Shown here: one piece after another, positions 11,766-23,500 of the stretch
How the letters are laid out: the number at the start of each line of letters is the position of its first letter
How positions within the stretch are numbered: position 1 is the first letter of the stretch
Source of the DNA: Symsagittifera roscoffensis
Taxonomy: Eukaryota > Xenacoelomorpha > Acoela > Convolutidae
Direction: 5' to 3'
Length of the DNA stretch: 60,000 bases
Assembly (NCBI RefSeq): GCF_963678635.1
Contig: NC_087069.1
Coordinates: forward strand, 30,236,776 to 30,296,775
Translations under genes and position numbers: made by a program
Notes under the pieces: generated by a model
Told to the model about the DNA's origin: nothing
The model's input: only the letters and a program-made list of their open reading frames with translations
Database searches by the model: none

Positions 11766-12479
11766 AGATCCACAATAAATATAGTGCATTCTGGAAGCTC
11801 AAAGCCCAACATTACTGTTTCAACATTATATACGGTCTCACTGAAACCAACAACATTTAACCCAAAAAATTCCTTCAACATTATAAACTGTCTCGGTGAA
11901 ACCAACAACACTAACCACAAGTATTGCATCGTTTCCCGGATCCTAAGGGGGTCCTTCCTACGGGGGGTGTTCTCAAATAAAGCAAAATCCTAGGATATGG
12001 GTCCTTAATTTTTTGGAGGACACTCATCCTAAAATTTTGTGAACGATAGAAATTTTCGTCCCAAACAGCAGAAGACCCCCTACATAGGATCTTGTTGAGC
12101 TTAACTTAACAACACAGGATACGACACATAATTCTTTCTAAGTCCAATTTTGGGATCCTAATTATTGGTCCTGGTTAATTATATGAATCATGTTAATTGT
12201 TTTACTTGTTTCGAACTAATGAACTTTCGATTTAATAGAAATTAGTTAGTGAAAGAGGGAATTAAATTACAAACGTTTTCGCACATTTGTGCACTATCAG
12301 GTTTAAAACTATTTAAATTTTTAAAAAAATGATCATCGATCACAAAAATATCCGAAGACAATGGCTTTACAAAATCATATAAATTCAACCAATCTTTTAA
12401 TTTAATTTAATTAAAAATTAATTTTTCGATTTGTCTCATTTGCCAATTTCGGAACAAGTCTATTTTTTGTTTGTTTCGA
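11766..12479. other. AT-rich non-coding stretch, nothing recognised
   Basis: No credible exon, RNA gene or element domain seen on either strand. Confidence 0.5.
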
Positions 12480-14660
12480 AAATTGTTTTCGGAGCTATAA
12501 TTTAAGAGTCAATTCCTGCTCCTGAACTCAACGCGGGTGTTTATTCTCGGTCTCTCCCTCCAGATGTGAAGTGCTTCTAATGTCAGTAGTTGACGTTGGA
12601 GCTGGCTTGGTCTATAACCTCCCATGGCATTCCAGCGCTCGTGCCCTCATTCCCCACTGCCTTAGATGTTGTCCTACGGGTGAGTTCTCTTTTCGGTGTT
12701 AATAAATTCTAGCGGTTAGATATCAAACTGTTTGGCCAACACAGGTTGAGTTACATCCACAACATGAAATCTTGTAAACCACATTTGATTTTAGTTCACC
12801 CGAAAAAAAAACTTCAAGGATGGTAGACAGGTTTTCAGCTTTCTGGCGTTGAAAACAATTGAAGCCTTGATTATGTTCCGCACCTTATTTGCAAATATCA
12901 GATTTTCATTGCCTCGATACTGCACCACTATCATGGGTGGTGTGCCTGTATTATCAATACTCCCTTGATGTAGGTTGTTCCCAGTGCTCTTGTTGACTTA
13001 ACCTTTGCTGAGCCTGTCAAGGGTCCTTGAAACATTTTTATCAGTCCAAGATTCTGGGTATTGGTTGTCCACCCACTGTATTCAATTTACCTTCATGGTC
13101 TCATCGAACTTATTCCAAGTTAAAGTGCTTCTAAAAATTCGATGAACTGCGCTTTCTATTATGTTCTTCTTATAACGGTGCAGATCGCTGCTCCTAAATA
13201 AAAAATTGTCCCTGTATCAGTTGGATTTTAATACTATCCACATATTACTTTTTTACTTTTGTCCACTTGAACGTTAGTGTAAAGAAAGGCTAATTTGCCT
13301 TTCTCGTTAGCCTTTTCCAAAGTAAACTGTAGATTAGGATAAAATTGATTAGCAGCATTTAACAAATCTTCTGGAACTCACTTCACAGTTCTCACAACAT
13401 CATCTACATATCTCAGTAAGAGTTTTAATTACTCTGAGTGTTGGTTTCTTTCTCGTAACTCACAGCATGCCGAGCAAAACCAAACAGTATAAGCTATAAC
13501 TCTATATTCAACTTCTAGAAGCTTACTACATTTTTGATGGAATCAATTTGGACAGTTTTTCACATTAAATATTTTTCAGTCGATATGTAACTTTTTTCCT
13601 ACTTTCTGGACAGATGCCATTCAGATCTTCCATAGGCTTATAAATTTTAGGAATATCTTTCCTCAATACAGGTTCGAACTCTTTCATCCAAAAATTTGCC
13701 AGTATGACTGCAAGAGAGGCTCCCATAGCCAAACCATCCTTCTGTGCATACCACATATCATTGAACTTAAAGTGCACTTAACCTACAGCAAGGTTTAGCA
13801 ATCTCTTTGTAGTATGACCTGGAATGTCTGGAGGTTTCTCCTCGTCATAAAGATTTCGAGTGCAATGTCGATAGCCTCTTTGAGTGGAACATTAGTGAAC
13901 GAACTTTAAACATCTAAAGAAATTATGTTATCATTAGAGTATAACTCAACCTTCTCAATAAACTCTCGTTCTTGCGTTTAATTCTACGTTCGACTTCCTA
14001 ATTTTCATCAACAAATTTGGGCAATACTTTGCTCAATTTCTCATACGAACTTCAAGGCAGAGATAGAACAGGGCGCAGTGATATGTCTTTTTTGTGTTCT
14101 TTTGTTAAACCGTTCGATTGAGCCGGTTGACTACCTGTTGACCTCAATTTGATGTATAGATGTTCACTTGTGTCATTGCTCTTTTTCAGACTCAACAGCT
14201 CTTTGTTAATATGTTTCTCAATTCTTAACATTTCCGAATCATCAGTGTTATTCATTGCTTTAAATTGGTCTGACTGCAAGAGTTCTTGCAGTTTGGCTTC
14301 ATATTGGTCTTTTTCATGATACATAACTCAACCCCTTAATCAAATGGTACTGCCAAAAGATCGTTGTTAGAGATATTTTCTAGTTTTTTTTCCACCCCTC
14401 TATCAGGTGAAGTCTGTTTCACTCGCTTTACATAGGCTTCAACTGCCGCTTCAATCTCACACAACGACTACTCTGTTACGTTCTGATTTTTCAACTGGGA
14501 CAAAACAAATAACCACATCAGCTTTCAAAAAAATTTTCTTTGAATTTAATGAGAAACGGGTGTTTGGGTCCCAGGGATAAAAAAACTCTTGCACCCACAT
14601 TGGTAAACAAATGCCCTCTAAAGCTCTTACTGACCTGTCACAATCTTTGCCTAAAGATCT
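12480..14660 (-). mobile_element. Penelope-like retroelement, decayed
   Basis: Read on the minus strand in several broken frames, the parts come in Penelope order. First is an N-terminal region around 14500-14660 (PKHPF-type phrase). Then RSTGSQPA and LRPVLSLP at about 14052-14160, matching the PLE L-R-P-I-V/L-S block. Next is an RT segment at 13565-13777 (FKFNDMWYAQKDGLAMGASL, ILANFWMKEFE), then the catalytic YVDD near 13391-13432. A GIY-YIG-type nuclease start (VVYKISCCGCNSTCVGQT) lies at about 12640-12790. RT plus a C-terminal GIY-YIG nuclease is diagnostic of Penelope-like elements. Stops and frameshifts throughout show it is dead. Confidence 0.82.
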
Positions 14661-14998
14661 CTTTTGTCTTTCTGAGAGTTTTTTGAGTTGTTTTTGTGGG
14701 TTTCTTCACTAAGCTTGAATTATTTCTGTTCACATGTATAATGAAGTGCAAAACTGACATTCAAAATTTTTCATCAATCCCCCGCTGTACTACCACTCTT
14801 GCTTTCCCTAACTACACGCTTGTTTTTTTTTGTCATTGCTAGCCTTATTTATTTCAGTTCTGAGTAAAATTTGATGAAAAAAAGAACCGCTTGGTCCGAA
14901 CAATCCCATTTTCTGGCACCCATAATCATAAAAAGTCTTCAAGGCTATTTTTTTAGAAACCTAGTCAAGGAAAACAGTTTTTTAGTTTAAGATTGCAT

Positions 14999-15447
14999 TT
15001 AAGATAATATAGCACTAGTTTCTGCAAAAGTTTTATCTTTAGCATCCATCGCAAAAATGATCGCCTGAGATTTGTTTAGTTCATTACTTCGCACGCCACG
15101 AGGAACGAACTTCACGAAACACAAAGCAAAGAACAAACAAAACAACACTAACAGTTTGATGAAGTACCACCCGCTTGATTCCTCTCCATCCGTTTCGCTA
15201 GTGCCAGCCTTCTTGTCGGTGAGAGTCTGTTCAAGGCTGATCTTGTCTTGCTAATCAATCCTGGTAGATTTCCCTGATTCTACACTACCAGCCTGAGCGA
15301 TTTTAACTCCACGCCATTATCTTGGTAAAGATCGAAATACTCTCTCAACGACTTTGGCTCGTGTTTTCCTTCCCTCTTCGATAGGAGGTACTTGGTCACG
15401 GGAATGACCAAAATGCCCGATCGTTTCAGCGTTTTCTCGAAGTCTGG
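14999..15447 (-). CDS. Unidentified coding-like fragment with a membrane segment
   Basis: Two open stretches on the minus strand look like real protein. The first (15447 to 15280, 55 codons) follows a TATATAG acceptor and contains SGILVIPVTKYLLSKREGK and LREYFDLYQDNGVELKSLRL. The second (15250 to 14999, 83 codons) begins after TTGATTAG, is acidic at first, then has a hydrophobic helix WYFIKLLVLFCLFFALCFV followed by a basic KFVPRG. They join in phase if GTAGTG at 15288 is a donor, but the intron would be only 38 bp. It could be the 3' end of a tail-anchored host protein or the decayed start of the neighbouring Penelope element. I do not recognise the family. Confidence 0.35.
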
Positions 15448-15454
15448 CTCTATA

Positions 15455-15850
15455 TAAATATATACATTAAATTAAGCGCTTAACAAATTTAAATTAAGCG
15501 CTGGGATGGAGGATCTTAACTTGTTGGTCTATTTGGTGGGAGGATACTTTACTGACAGAAAAATAAGACCTGTAAGCTTTCTCGGCAGAGCGCACGTATA
15601 TCTCACTTTAGACTAAGTTAACACCCCCAAAGTTGTTTTTTTTTGGGGGGGGGGGGGGGGGGAGAGGATGTTTCATGGGTTCTAAGTTGCGATTTTTCAG
15701 CCAATCAGAACCGAGCATTTTACATGCAGCGCTTAACAAATTTAATTTATATTAAGCGCTGGCATGGAGGATCTTAACTTGGTCTATTTTGGGGGGGGGG
15801 GGGCGGAGAGAAGATTAACTTGATCCCCCATTTTCGGCAAAGCCCGCCCA
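15455..15850. repeat. G-tract repeat, second locus
   Basis: Two units of the same family as 7640-8460, with the palindromic AGCGCTTAA/TTAAGCGCT segment, TTGGTCTATTT, the CGGCAGAGCGCACGTATATC block and G runs of about 18 and 11. Direct orientation relative to the first locus. Confidence 0.8.
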
Positions 15851-16203
15851 ACTGCTTTTAACTGCGTTTTTGTTGGAGATTCTAACCATGCGAGTAAAAG
15901 CAGTGATTTCCGGCCCGAAAGAGCTGTGTACCGGCACTTAGGACCCAATGAAGATGCGGAAGCGTAATTGAACACCGCCAAGAAAAATTTACTGAAAAGC
16001 AGAAAATGCAAGATGTTGTCTGTGGGATGCCAGATCTCGATTTTGCATGTACGTAGCCTCCTTAAATCTATTGATCTTAATTTTTTAAGCAAGGTATGGA
16101 GTATAGATAAAGAGAATGATGAATCACATTCAGTTGGCTCTAATCCAGAAGAGTATGATTCATGAGTGCTAGTCTGAACGATGAAAAAGAACGAGTGCTA
16201 GTC

Positions 16204-16262
16204 TTTCGATGTTTGCTTGATTACTTTTGATTTACACCACAATTATCAAGCAAACATCGAAA
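16204..16262. repeat. Perfect 18-bp inverted repeat (59-bp hairpin)
   Basis: TTTCGATGTTTGCTTGAT at 16204-16221 is exactly complementary to 16245-16262, around a 23-base spacer. Just upstream GAGTGCTAGTCT is repeated directly (16164 and 16193). Confidence 0.8.
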
Positions 16263-16601
16263 ATGTGAAACTGACAGTTTAATATTTCTTTCATAGGATA
16301 TTATAGCAGGCAGAGATCCGATTTTCATTTGCCTCCTTTATCGACCCCTGTCGGCATCTTTCGTGGTTTTCTTTCCAGGATTTTTTAAATTTAGTAATGC
16401 GTTATCGCTTTTAACGTGCATTATTGATTTTAACATTCATTTCGACAATCTTCATTACTTCAAAACATCAGAAACAGAGAAGATCCTCGATGCCATGCTC
16501 GAGATAGGAACTGAGCAGATGGCGTCTTTTTCAATTCATCGCTGTGGTTTTAGACTTGATCAAATTCTGTGCTTGCCAGGCGTGAGCTTTGCTGATATTT
16601 T

Positions 16602-17166
16602 AGCAGCATTTAACAAATCTTCTGGAACTCATTTCACAGTTCTCACAACATCATCTACATATCTCAGTAAGAGTTTTAATTCCTCTGAGTGTTGGTTTCT
16701 TTCTCGTAACTCACAGCATGCCGAGCAAAACCAAACAGTATAAGCTATAACTCTATATTCAACTTCTAGAAGCTTACTACATTTTTGATGGGACCAATTT
16801 AGACAGTTTTTCACATTAAACATTTTTCAGTTGATATGTAATTTTTTTCCTACATTCTGGACAGATGCCATTCAGATCTTCCATGGGCTTATAAATTTTG
16901 GGAATATCTTTCCTCAATACAGGTTCGAACTCTTTCATCCAAAAATTTGCCAGTATGACTGCAAGAGAGGCTCCCATAGCCAAACCATCCTTCTGTGTAT
17001 ACCACATATCATTGAACTGAAAGTGCACTTGACCTACAGCAAGGTTTAGCAATCTCTTTGTAGTATTACCTGGAATTTCTGGAGGTTTCTCCTCGTCATA
17101 AGATTTCGAGTGCAATGTCGATAGCCTCTTTGAGTGGAACATTAGTGAACGAACTTTTCAAACATC
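16602..17166 (-). mobile_element. Penelope-like element fragment, second copy
   Basis: Closely similar to 13350-13913 and in the same orientation. It carries the RT core: FQFNDMWYTQKDGLAMGASL, then ILANFWMKEFEP, then LLLRYVDDVVRT with the catalytic YVDD. Both ends are abrupt; at 17166 it runs straight into satellite sequence. The few differences from the first copy suggest a young duplication or insertion. Confidence 0.82.
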
Positions 17167-17935
17167 GGTAATTTTTTTGTTTAAAAAAAATTAGGCGTAC
17201 ACATTTATGGGAAGAAGATTTCCATATCTCCTTATCAAAATTGAACCCAAAATCTCAAACTTGAAAGGTTTTTTTTTCAAAAACGTGTTTTTAAGAAGAT
17301 GTCGAAAGTCAAACAGTTGACTTTTCCGAGAGCCATAACTTGTTGTGGAATCAATGGGAAAGGTCGTTAATTTGGGTAGCTTCGCAGAATCTGTTACTTC
17401 GATTGAAAGCAAAATCAGGTTTGGGAGGGTAGCTCTCGAGAAAAGTCCAAAATTTCAAAAAACTATCCGAGGAGAACTTTTAGCGTAAAAAATTTTCTAC
17501 TAGCCCCTAATGCAGTCGAGTTCCCCACATCCCGTTCCCTCCATTAAAATCAAAACTAAGTAATTGGGAAAGTTTTTGAGACAAGTCAAAAGGTATGAAA
17601 GAAATGGTCAAAAATCAAAACTGATTTTTCCGAGGGCGATAACTTTTTATGGAAAAATTAGGGCATAACCGCTTATGCATGAGATCTTTACATAACCTGT
17701 TCTATCCATTGAGCCCAAGATCTTAAATTTGGAGTGGTATTTATCCAGAAAACGGAAGAAAAACTAATTTACGGGTTTAAAAAATCTGACTTTTCAGAAG
17801 GCTACAGCATGTGGAGTACTTTAAATTACTGAGAAAAAAACGGTTGAAAAATTCAAGACTTTATAGAAGGCTACAGCATGTGGAGTACGGAAAAAATGGA
17901 CTAGGCGTATATAAAGGTACCCAGGGTGGATGCTA
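17166..17935. repeat. Diverged ~160-bp satellite block B1
   Basis: Monomer landmarks of the type GACTTTTCCGAGGGCCATAA recur at about 17166, 17331, 17634, 17801 and 17872. The order of monomer variants is the same as in 25140-25775 (for example GGGAAAGGTCGTT, then TTTTAGCGTA with CCCCTAA(A)TGCAG, then GGCTACAGCATGTGGAGTAC, then TATA-GGTACCCA). The two blocks are therefore paralogous copies rather than independently expanded arrays. Confidence 0.75.
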
Positions 17936-18400
17936 ATAAATTGCCAAAATTGGATTCGTTTTACATTACGCTAGTATGACATATTCGTATAAATCCCATC
18001 TATTATAAACCACATTTGAAGCCAAATTTAAGGTATCAAAGCAAAGAATTAAAATACCATCTCGCTGGAGCTGTGTAGCAATCCAATGACATGTTATTTC
18101 AACCAATCAGATTCAGCGCCACAATTTAAGCTGTGAAACAAACAACATGCAGCTATTGAGTTAATACAATGGACCTCTAAAGATCAAAGTTGTCCCAAAT
18201 TGAGTGGCTTACATTTGGCATTGAAATTGAGCGATAACTAACACACGCGTTATAAAATCAGTATGATTTATTGGACCTCAAGAACAGATATTGTCCATAT
18301 TGACCAGATTTACTTTTGCCATTGATTTAGCTTCTTTTCTTTTCCTAATTTGACTTTAATGGTCATTTAGTTTGTTGCTTTAACGCAACATTGGGTATCT
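17936..18400. other. Non-coding stretch, nothing recognised
   Basis: AT-rich sequence with no supported exon; it probably includes the 5' flank or end of the adjacent piggyBac relic. Confidence 0.4.
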
Positions 18401-20450
18401 TATCCTTAATTCAGTTTTTTCAGAGAAAATTGGTGGTTGAATGGGAAAATTCATGATATCTTGGGAATGCGTTATTAAAAATGTTGAAGACGACCAAAAC
18501 ATTTTAGTAACGTGGGTAGCAGATGGAAAAGAAAACCGGTTAAATCTGGCTGACTTGTGTGCAACCAGTTTAAAATACATTATCTTTTTCCAATACGACA
18601 AGACATGTAAACGGACGATTCGCCAAAAACAAAAAAAAACCATCGGTTCAAAGGAAGCTAAATAGGAATCCGACATGAAATGCGCAAAAAAAAGGTAGTG
18701 TACTTAGTAACGCAGTACAATGATAGTGATGGAATCTCGAGTACTTCTGATTCCGATTCGGCAGTTTCAGCCTGTCCGTCAAAAAATGACTACTCGTCAG
18801 ATGAAGACATTACTTTGGCATCGATTGCTTGCACGCCGAAGTCGAAAAACGAAGGAAAAGCTCGTATTTTGTGGAAACACTGAGAATCTCACGCCATGTC
18901 CAGAGTTTTTGAATTAAGTAGATATTGAACCTCGTGACAGAACTGCTTTTGACTATTTCTGTGATTATTTTAATGAGGATTTCATGAAGCTTATTTGCGA
19001 TCAGACCAATCTTCACATCAGACAAGAAAGCCCGAAATCCACGTTCTCTTGACTTCTCACTTTACTGCAGCGTCTCTTTTCCTCTCACTTTTTGGTCTTA
19101 ATTGTAGCAGACGGGTTTGGACAGCAGGGAGCCGTCTGTCGATTATAGCCGATTGTCTCTCCAGAAACGACTTCGATTTCGATAAGTCTCATCTTCACTT
19201 TGTTGATAATTCTCAGCAATCAGAAAATTCGTCACGGGGCTTCAATTTCATGCCGCTAATTGATCACTTCAATTCGGTGTGCTCAATTCGGTGTGCTCAA
19301 CTCTTTCCAAAACAGAAAAGCTTTCTTTTGACGAACAAATACTACTAACAAAGACAAGAAAGACCAAGTTAGGTCATTATAACCCACGTAAGCCAAAAAA
19401 ATGCGGTTTCAAGATTTTCATGATAACAGATCGAACAGGGCTAGTTTATGAGACTGCGTTCTATCTAGGTAGGGACAGCAAAAACATTGTACAATTTGGA
19501 GCATCTGCAAGCGTGGTTCTAAGGTTGGCAGAGGTTGAACAAACATCGCAAATTGTTTTTTGATAACTGGTTTTCGTTTTCGGAAATATTATAAGTTATT
19601 GCAAAAGGATGGAATTTTTGCGTTGGCGACTTTCCATCTGCTGCGCATTCAGTCACTAAAGCTTCCTACAGATGAGCAACTGAAACGTGGAGGTAGGGGT
19701 TATTTGTTAAAAACAATGCACGGTTGATAATCAGGTTGTTTCTGCTGTAAAGTGGTTTGATATCCGAGGTGTGCATCTGATATCAAACTTTGTAGGAGTT
19801 CAGCCGATAACTTCGAATCAGCGATACGATCGAAAATCTCGTATTTATATCTATAAGCTACAGGGCTGCTATAAATTCATAGGAGGCATAGATGCATTTG
19901 ATAGCTATTGTGCACTTTATCGTACCAAGCTGAAGTCTACTAAAAGCACTATCTAAAATTCTACTTTCATATGCTTGCCATGATGGTGACAAACAGTTGG
20001 CAAGAACGTGACTCAGGTACGCCAAGAAAACCTGTAATGAAACTCTGGGATTTCAAGTACCAAATGGTTCAGACTTTGTATCGCTTTCAAGCGACCCTCA
20101 AACGATCTCGGTTCTCTCAGCTGATATCCTGGTTTCAGCTGATATCCTGGAGAAAAAAAGAATGGACCAATTGCGGTCATGCCACCCAATGATGTACGCA
20201 GGGATGGAGCAGACCACCTTCCTCGCAAAAGAAGCCGCGGTCCGTGCGAAATTCCAGGATGCTCTGGAATAGTTAAAACATACTGCCAGAAGTGTAAGGT
20301 AAGGTTAAAAGGACTGTTTCTGAAAAGGACTGTTTCTATAATTTTCATTCAAATTAGAAGACATTTAAACAGTCTGAACAATTTTTTTTTTTCATTATTT
20401 TCTGAGACTCTTTGTTCTAGGTCAGGCTGCTCAAAGTTGCTTTAATGCCC
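18400..20450 (+). pseudogene. piggyBac-type DDE transposase relic
   Basis: Plus-strand frames, broken by several stops and shifts, carry piggyBac (PGBD-like) landmarks in order. They are an acidic N-terminus (18680-18880); RDRTAFDYFCDYF with ICDQTN (about 18930-19010); LHFVDN and FNFMPLIDHFN (about 19195-19270); KLGHYNPRKPKKCGFKIFM and VYETAFYLG (about 19370-19470); RGVHLISNFVGVQPITSN (about 19765-19820); GGIDAFDSYCALYRTKLKS (about 19880-19940); MLAMMVTNSW (about 19970); and a C-terminal cysteine-rich end CEIPGCSG..TYCQKCKV (about 20245-20300). The fold is complete in outline but unable to be translated. Confidence 0.85.
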
Positions 20451-20565
20451 TTATGAGTTTTATCAACAGGTATGTTAATTTTTAAAACAATGGTTTATTA
20501 GCTTGGGTAATTTAGGGTTAAAGAACCATGGAACTCTGGGACCAGACTTGCTCGCTTTAACAATT

Positions 20566-20576
20566 AAACAACCCGT
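20566..20576. repeat. Target-site duplication, 3' side of the intact LINE
   Basis: AAACAACCCGT, identical to 24352-24362. It adjoins the (CAA)n tail of the minus-strand LINE. Confidence 0.85.
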
Positions 20577-23500
20577 TGTTGTTGTTGTTGTTAGCCCACG
20601 CGGGTCGGGTTGGGCTCTTCTGTCTCCAGGTCAAGGAACTTAGCAACCTCTACCGGCCGAAGCCACAGGTCTGCTGGGGTGAGTGGGGAGGGGTTTTGGG
20701 AGCAGTTGAAAAGGTGACATGTTGTGTGGGGGGCAAGGGAACAGGTTGGGCAAAGGTGGGAGATGGAGCTGTCGAGGCGGGATAGGTAAGTGTTAAGGAG
20801 CCGGCTGTAGCCAGACCGGAGTTGGGAGAGCTTACAGCGCGTGGGACGTGGGAGAGATTTTTCAGAGGGGTCAATCTTTGGGGGAGGGATACAAATAACT
20901 TTAGACGGAGGGGTTTCGGCTAGGAACTTGGTTACAAGGGAGGTATGGTTGTCTTTTAAAATTGGTTTGTAGTAGTTAAAAATAAAAGTGGAGACTTCGT
21001 CTCGGTCGTCCAGAACTAGAGGGTGGTTTGCGTAGACTGAAAAGTCGGTTAAAATTTTCTGGATGTCTTCTTTGAAGCAGCTTATAATTGAGGGGCGAAG
21101 TAGACGGGGAGGAGGGGGATGTGAATGTATAAAATTAATGGGATGGTGGGAACGATAGGTAGAGATAAAAAATTGAGATGACAGAAGGGTATGGTGGTCT
21201 TTGACCGTTAGGATTTCAGATTCACTGTGCAGGTGGGCAGTTGAACTCATTAGATTTGATCCAGTAACAACGCGAAGGGATTGGTTTTGGGCAACCTGCA
21301 GGCAATTTATGGAGGTGTTACTTGATGCGTGGGACCATGCGGGGGCTGCATAGTCAAGTATGGGGCGAATTAAAGCTTTAAAAGTTAGGAGGAGGGTTTC
21401 TTTGGAGTGACCCCAGGTTGATCCTGCTAATGCCTTCAGGATTCCGATCCTGCGTCTGGCCTTTTCAGCGGATTGTTTGCAGTGAGTGGCAAAACAAAGT
21501 GTTGGATCAAATGTCACCCCTAAGATTGTTGGATTTTTGTTTAGGGGTAGCGCCTCGTTATTTAAAAGAACACTAGGTGTTTTATTAAATTCTTTGTTAT
21601 AAGAGGAGAAAAGTGTAACTGATCCTTTAGAGGACGCGAAACTTAGTTTGCGTGAGGTGAAAAAATCGTAGAGCCTTTTTAGGTAGCTATTGAGGGAGTT
21701 TGAGGCGATATCAATATTGGAACTGCTTGCGAAGGGGTGGAAATCGTCTGCATACGAAACAAGGTTTACATTATCGGGAGGTGGCGGTGCATCATGGACA
21801 TAAAAATTGAAGAGTGTGGGTGATAAAACAGAACCTTGGGGTACGCCACAGTGGATTATTCGATGGGGGGATGTGTGTTCACGGAATGAGGTGGCAGCCT
21901 GTCGACCATTAAGGTAATTACTTAGCCAGCGGACTAGACTTCTTGGGAGGGGAGTGTCATGAACGAGTTCCACAAGTGAGCGATGACACACCATGTCGAA
22001 AGCCTTAGATAAGTCAAGTGTGGCCAGTACCGTACGTTTAGGGGGGCGATTTTGGTTAAAACCGTCTGAAATGTAAAATTCGAGAGTGGAGAGAGCTGTG
22101 GTGGTGGAGTGAAAAGGGCGGAAGCCGTGTTGGTGTTTGGCGTTGGGGAGATGTTTGGTAAAGATGGGGTGAACGAGCCTCTCCAGAATTTTAACTGCTG
22201 GGCAGAGTAAGGATATAGGTCTGTAAGATGTTGATTGTTTAAGATCCTTATTGGGCTTTGGAAGCGGTGCAATTTTTGAATTTTTCCAAATTTGGGGGAT
22301 AATGTTTTCGGACAAAGAGATATTAAAAAGGTATGTTAAGTATTGAGTAGCAAGTGGGCCGAGATGTTTAAGATGTATATTACAGAGGCCGTCGGGACCT
22401 AGCGCTCGCGATGGTTTGCTGTCTGCAATGGCTTGTTTAGTATTTTCAGGGGTAAAAATTGGGCTGTCTGACAGTGGTAGTTTGGCAATTTTTCTTCTCG
22501 TTATACGAAGGAGTTTGTCAGAGGCGTGGGGTCTGGCATTGGTGAATTGTTTGTTAAAAGAGCTGGTAATATCACGAGGTGAGTGTATGGGTTTAGAACC
22601 AAAAGTAATGGGGTGTCTTCCTGCCACGGGCTTAGATCCATTTAAGGAGCGTACCACTTTCCAGAACTTTCTGGCACCAGTGCGGTAGTCGCAAGTCCGG
22701 AGGAATTCTCGCCATTTATTTTCTTTGTCCTTTGCTGTCTGTTTCATGAGTCTACAGTTCAGTTGGGATATGACTTCTGGGGGGAGATTTTGTTTTCGGC
22801 TTAAATCTCTTTCGGCGGCTAGGGCAGTGGACTCGGGGGAAAGAGAGGGAGTGAAGTGGCGAATACGGCCAGCGGGGATGTGGTGGCGTGCTGCCCTGAG
22901 CACCAGGTCCCTCAAGAATTTCTCTCCAGCGGCAACTCCGGAAGGTGGAACCGCTGAAAAGAAACCCTCCTCAATTTCCTCTGTGAATTTGATCCAATCT
23001 GCTTTTAAAAAATTTACAAAAGTCCTTTTAGGCGAAAAATTTATAAAATCATCCAAGGGTAGTTCTAGAAGAATGGGTAGGTGATCTGATCCTAGAGATT
23101 TAATTGGGGTCCATGATGTGGAGAGTAAGAGCGATTGGGATGCGAGGGAAATATCTGGTGACGAGAGTTGGTTTTCTGAGTTAAAAGGGACTCTGGTTTG
23201 TGTGTCATCATTTAATGGAGCAAAGGTGGATTCGGTTATTTCATTGCTAAGTACAGAGCCGCGTTGATCTTCCTCGATGTTGGAGTTCCATAGTTGTGAA
23301 TGTGCGTTGGCATCTCCGAGTACTAAGGCGTCCCCAGGTTCAAGTAGTTCGGCAAGGGACGCAGAGTAACCAGGGGGACAGCTCGAGCGAGGGGGGATGT
23401 AGAAATTATAAATACGAAGCTTGGATGAACTGGCTACCACTGATATGCCCATAGCCTCTAGTGTTCCATCGTTGTTAATATTTATTTCTTCGTATTGTAT

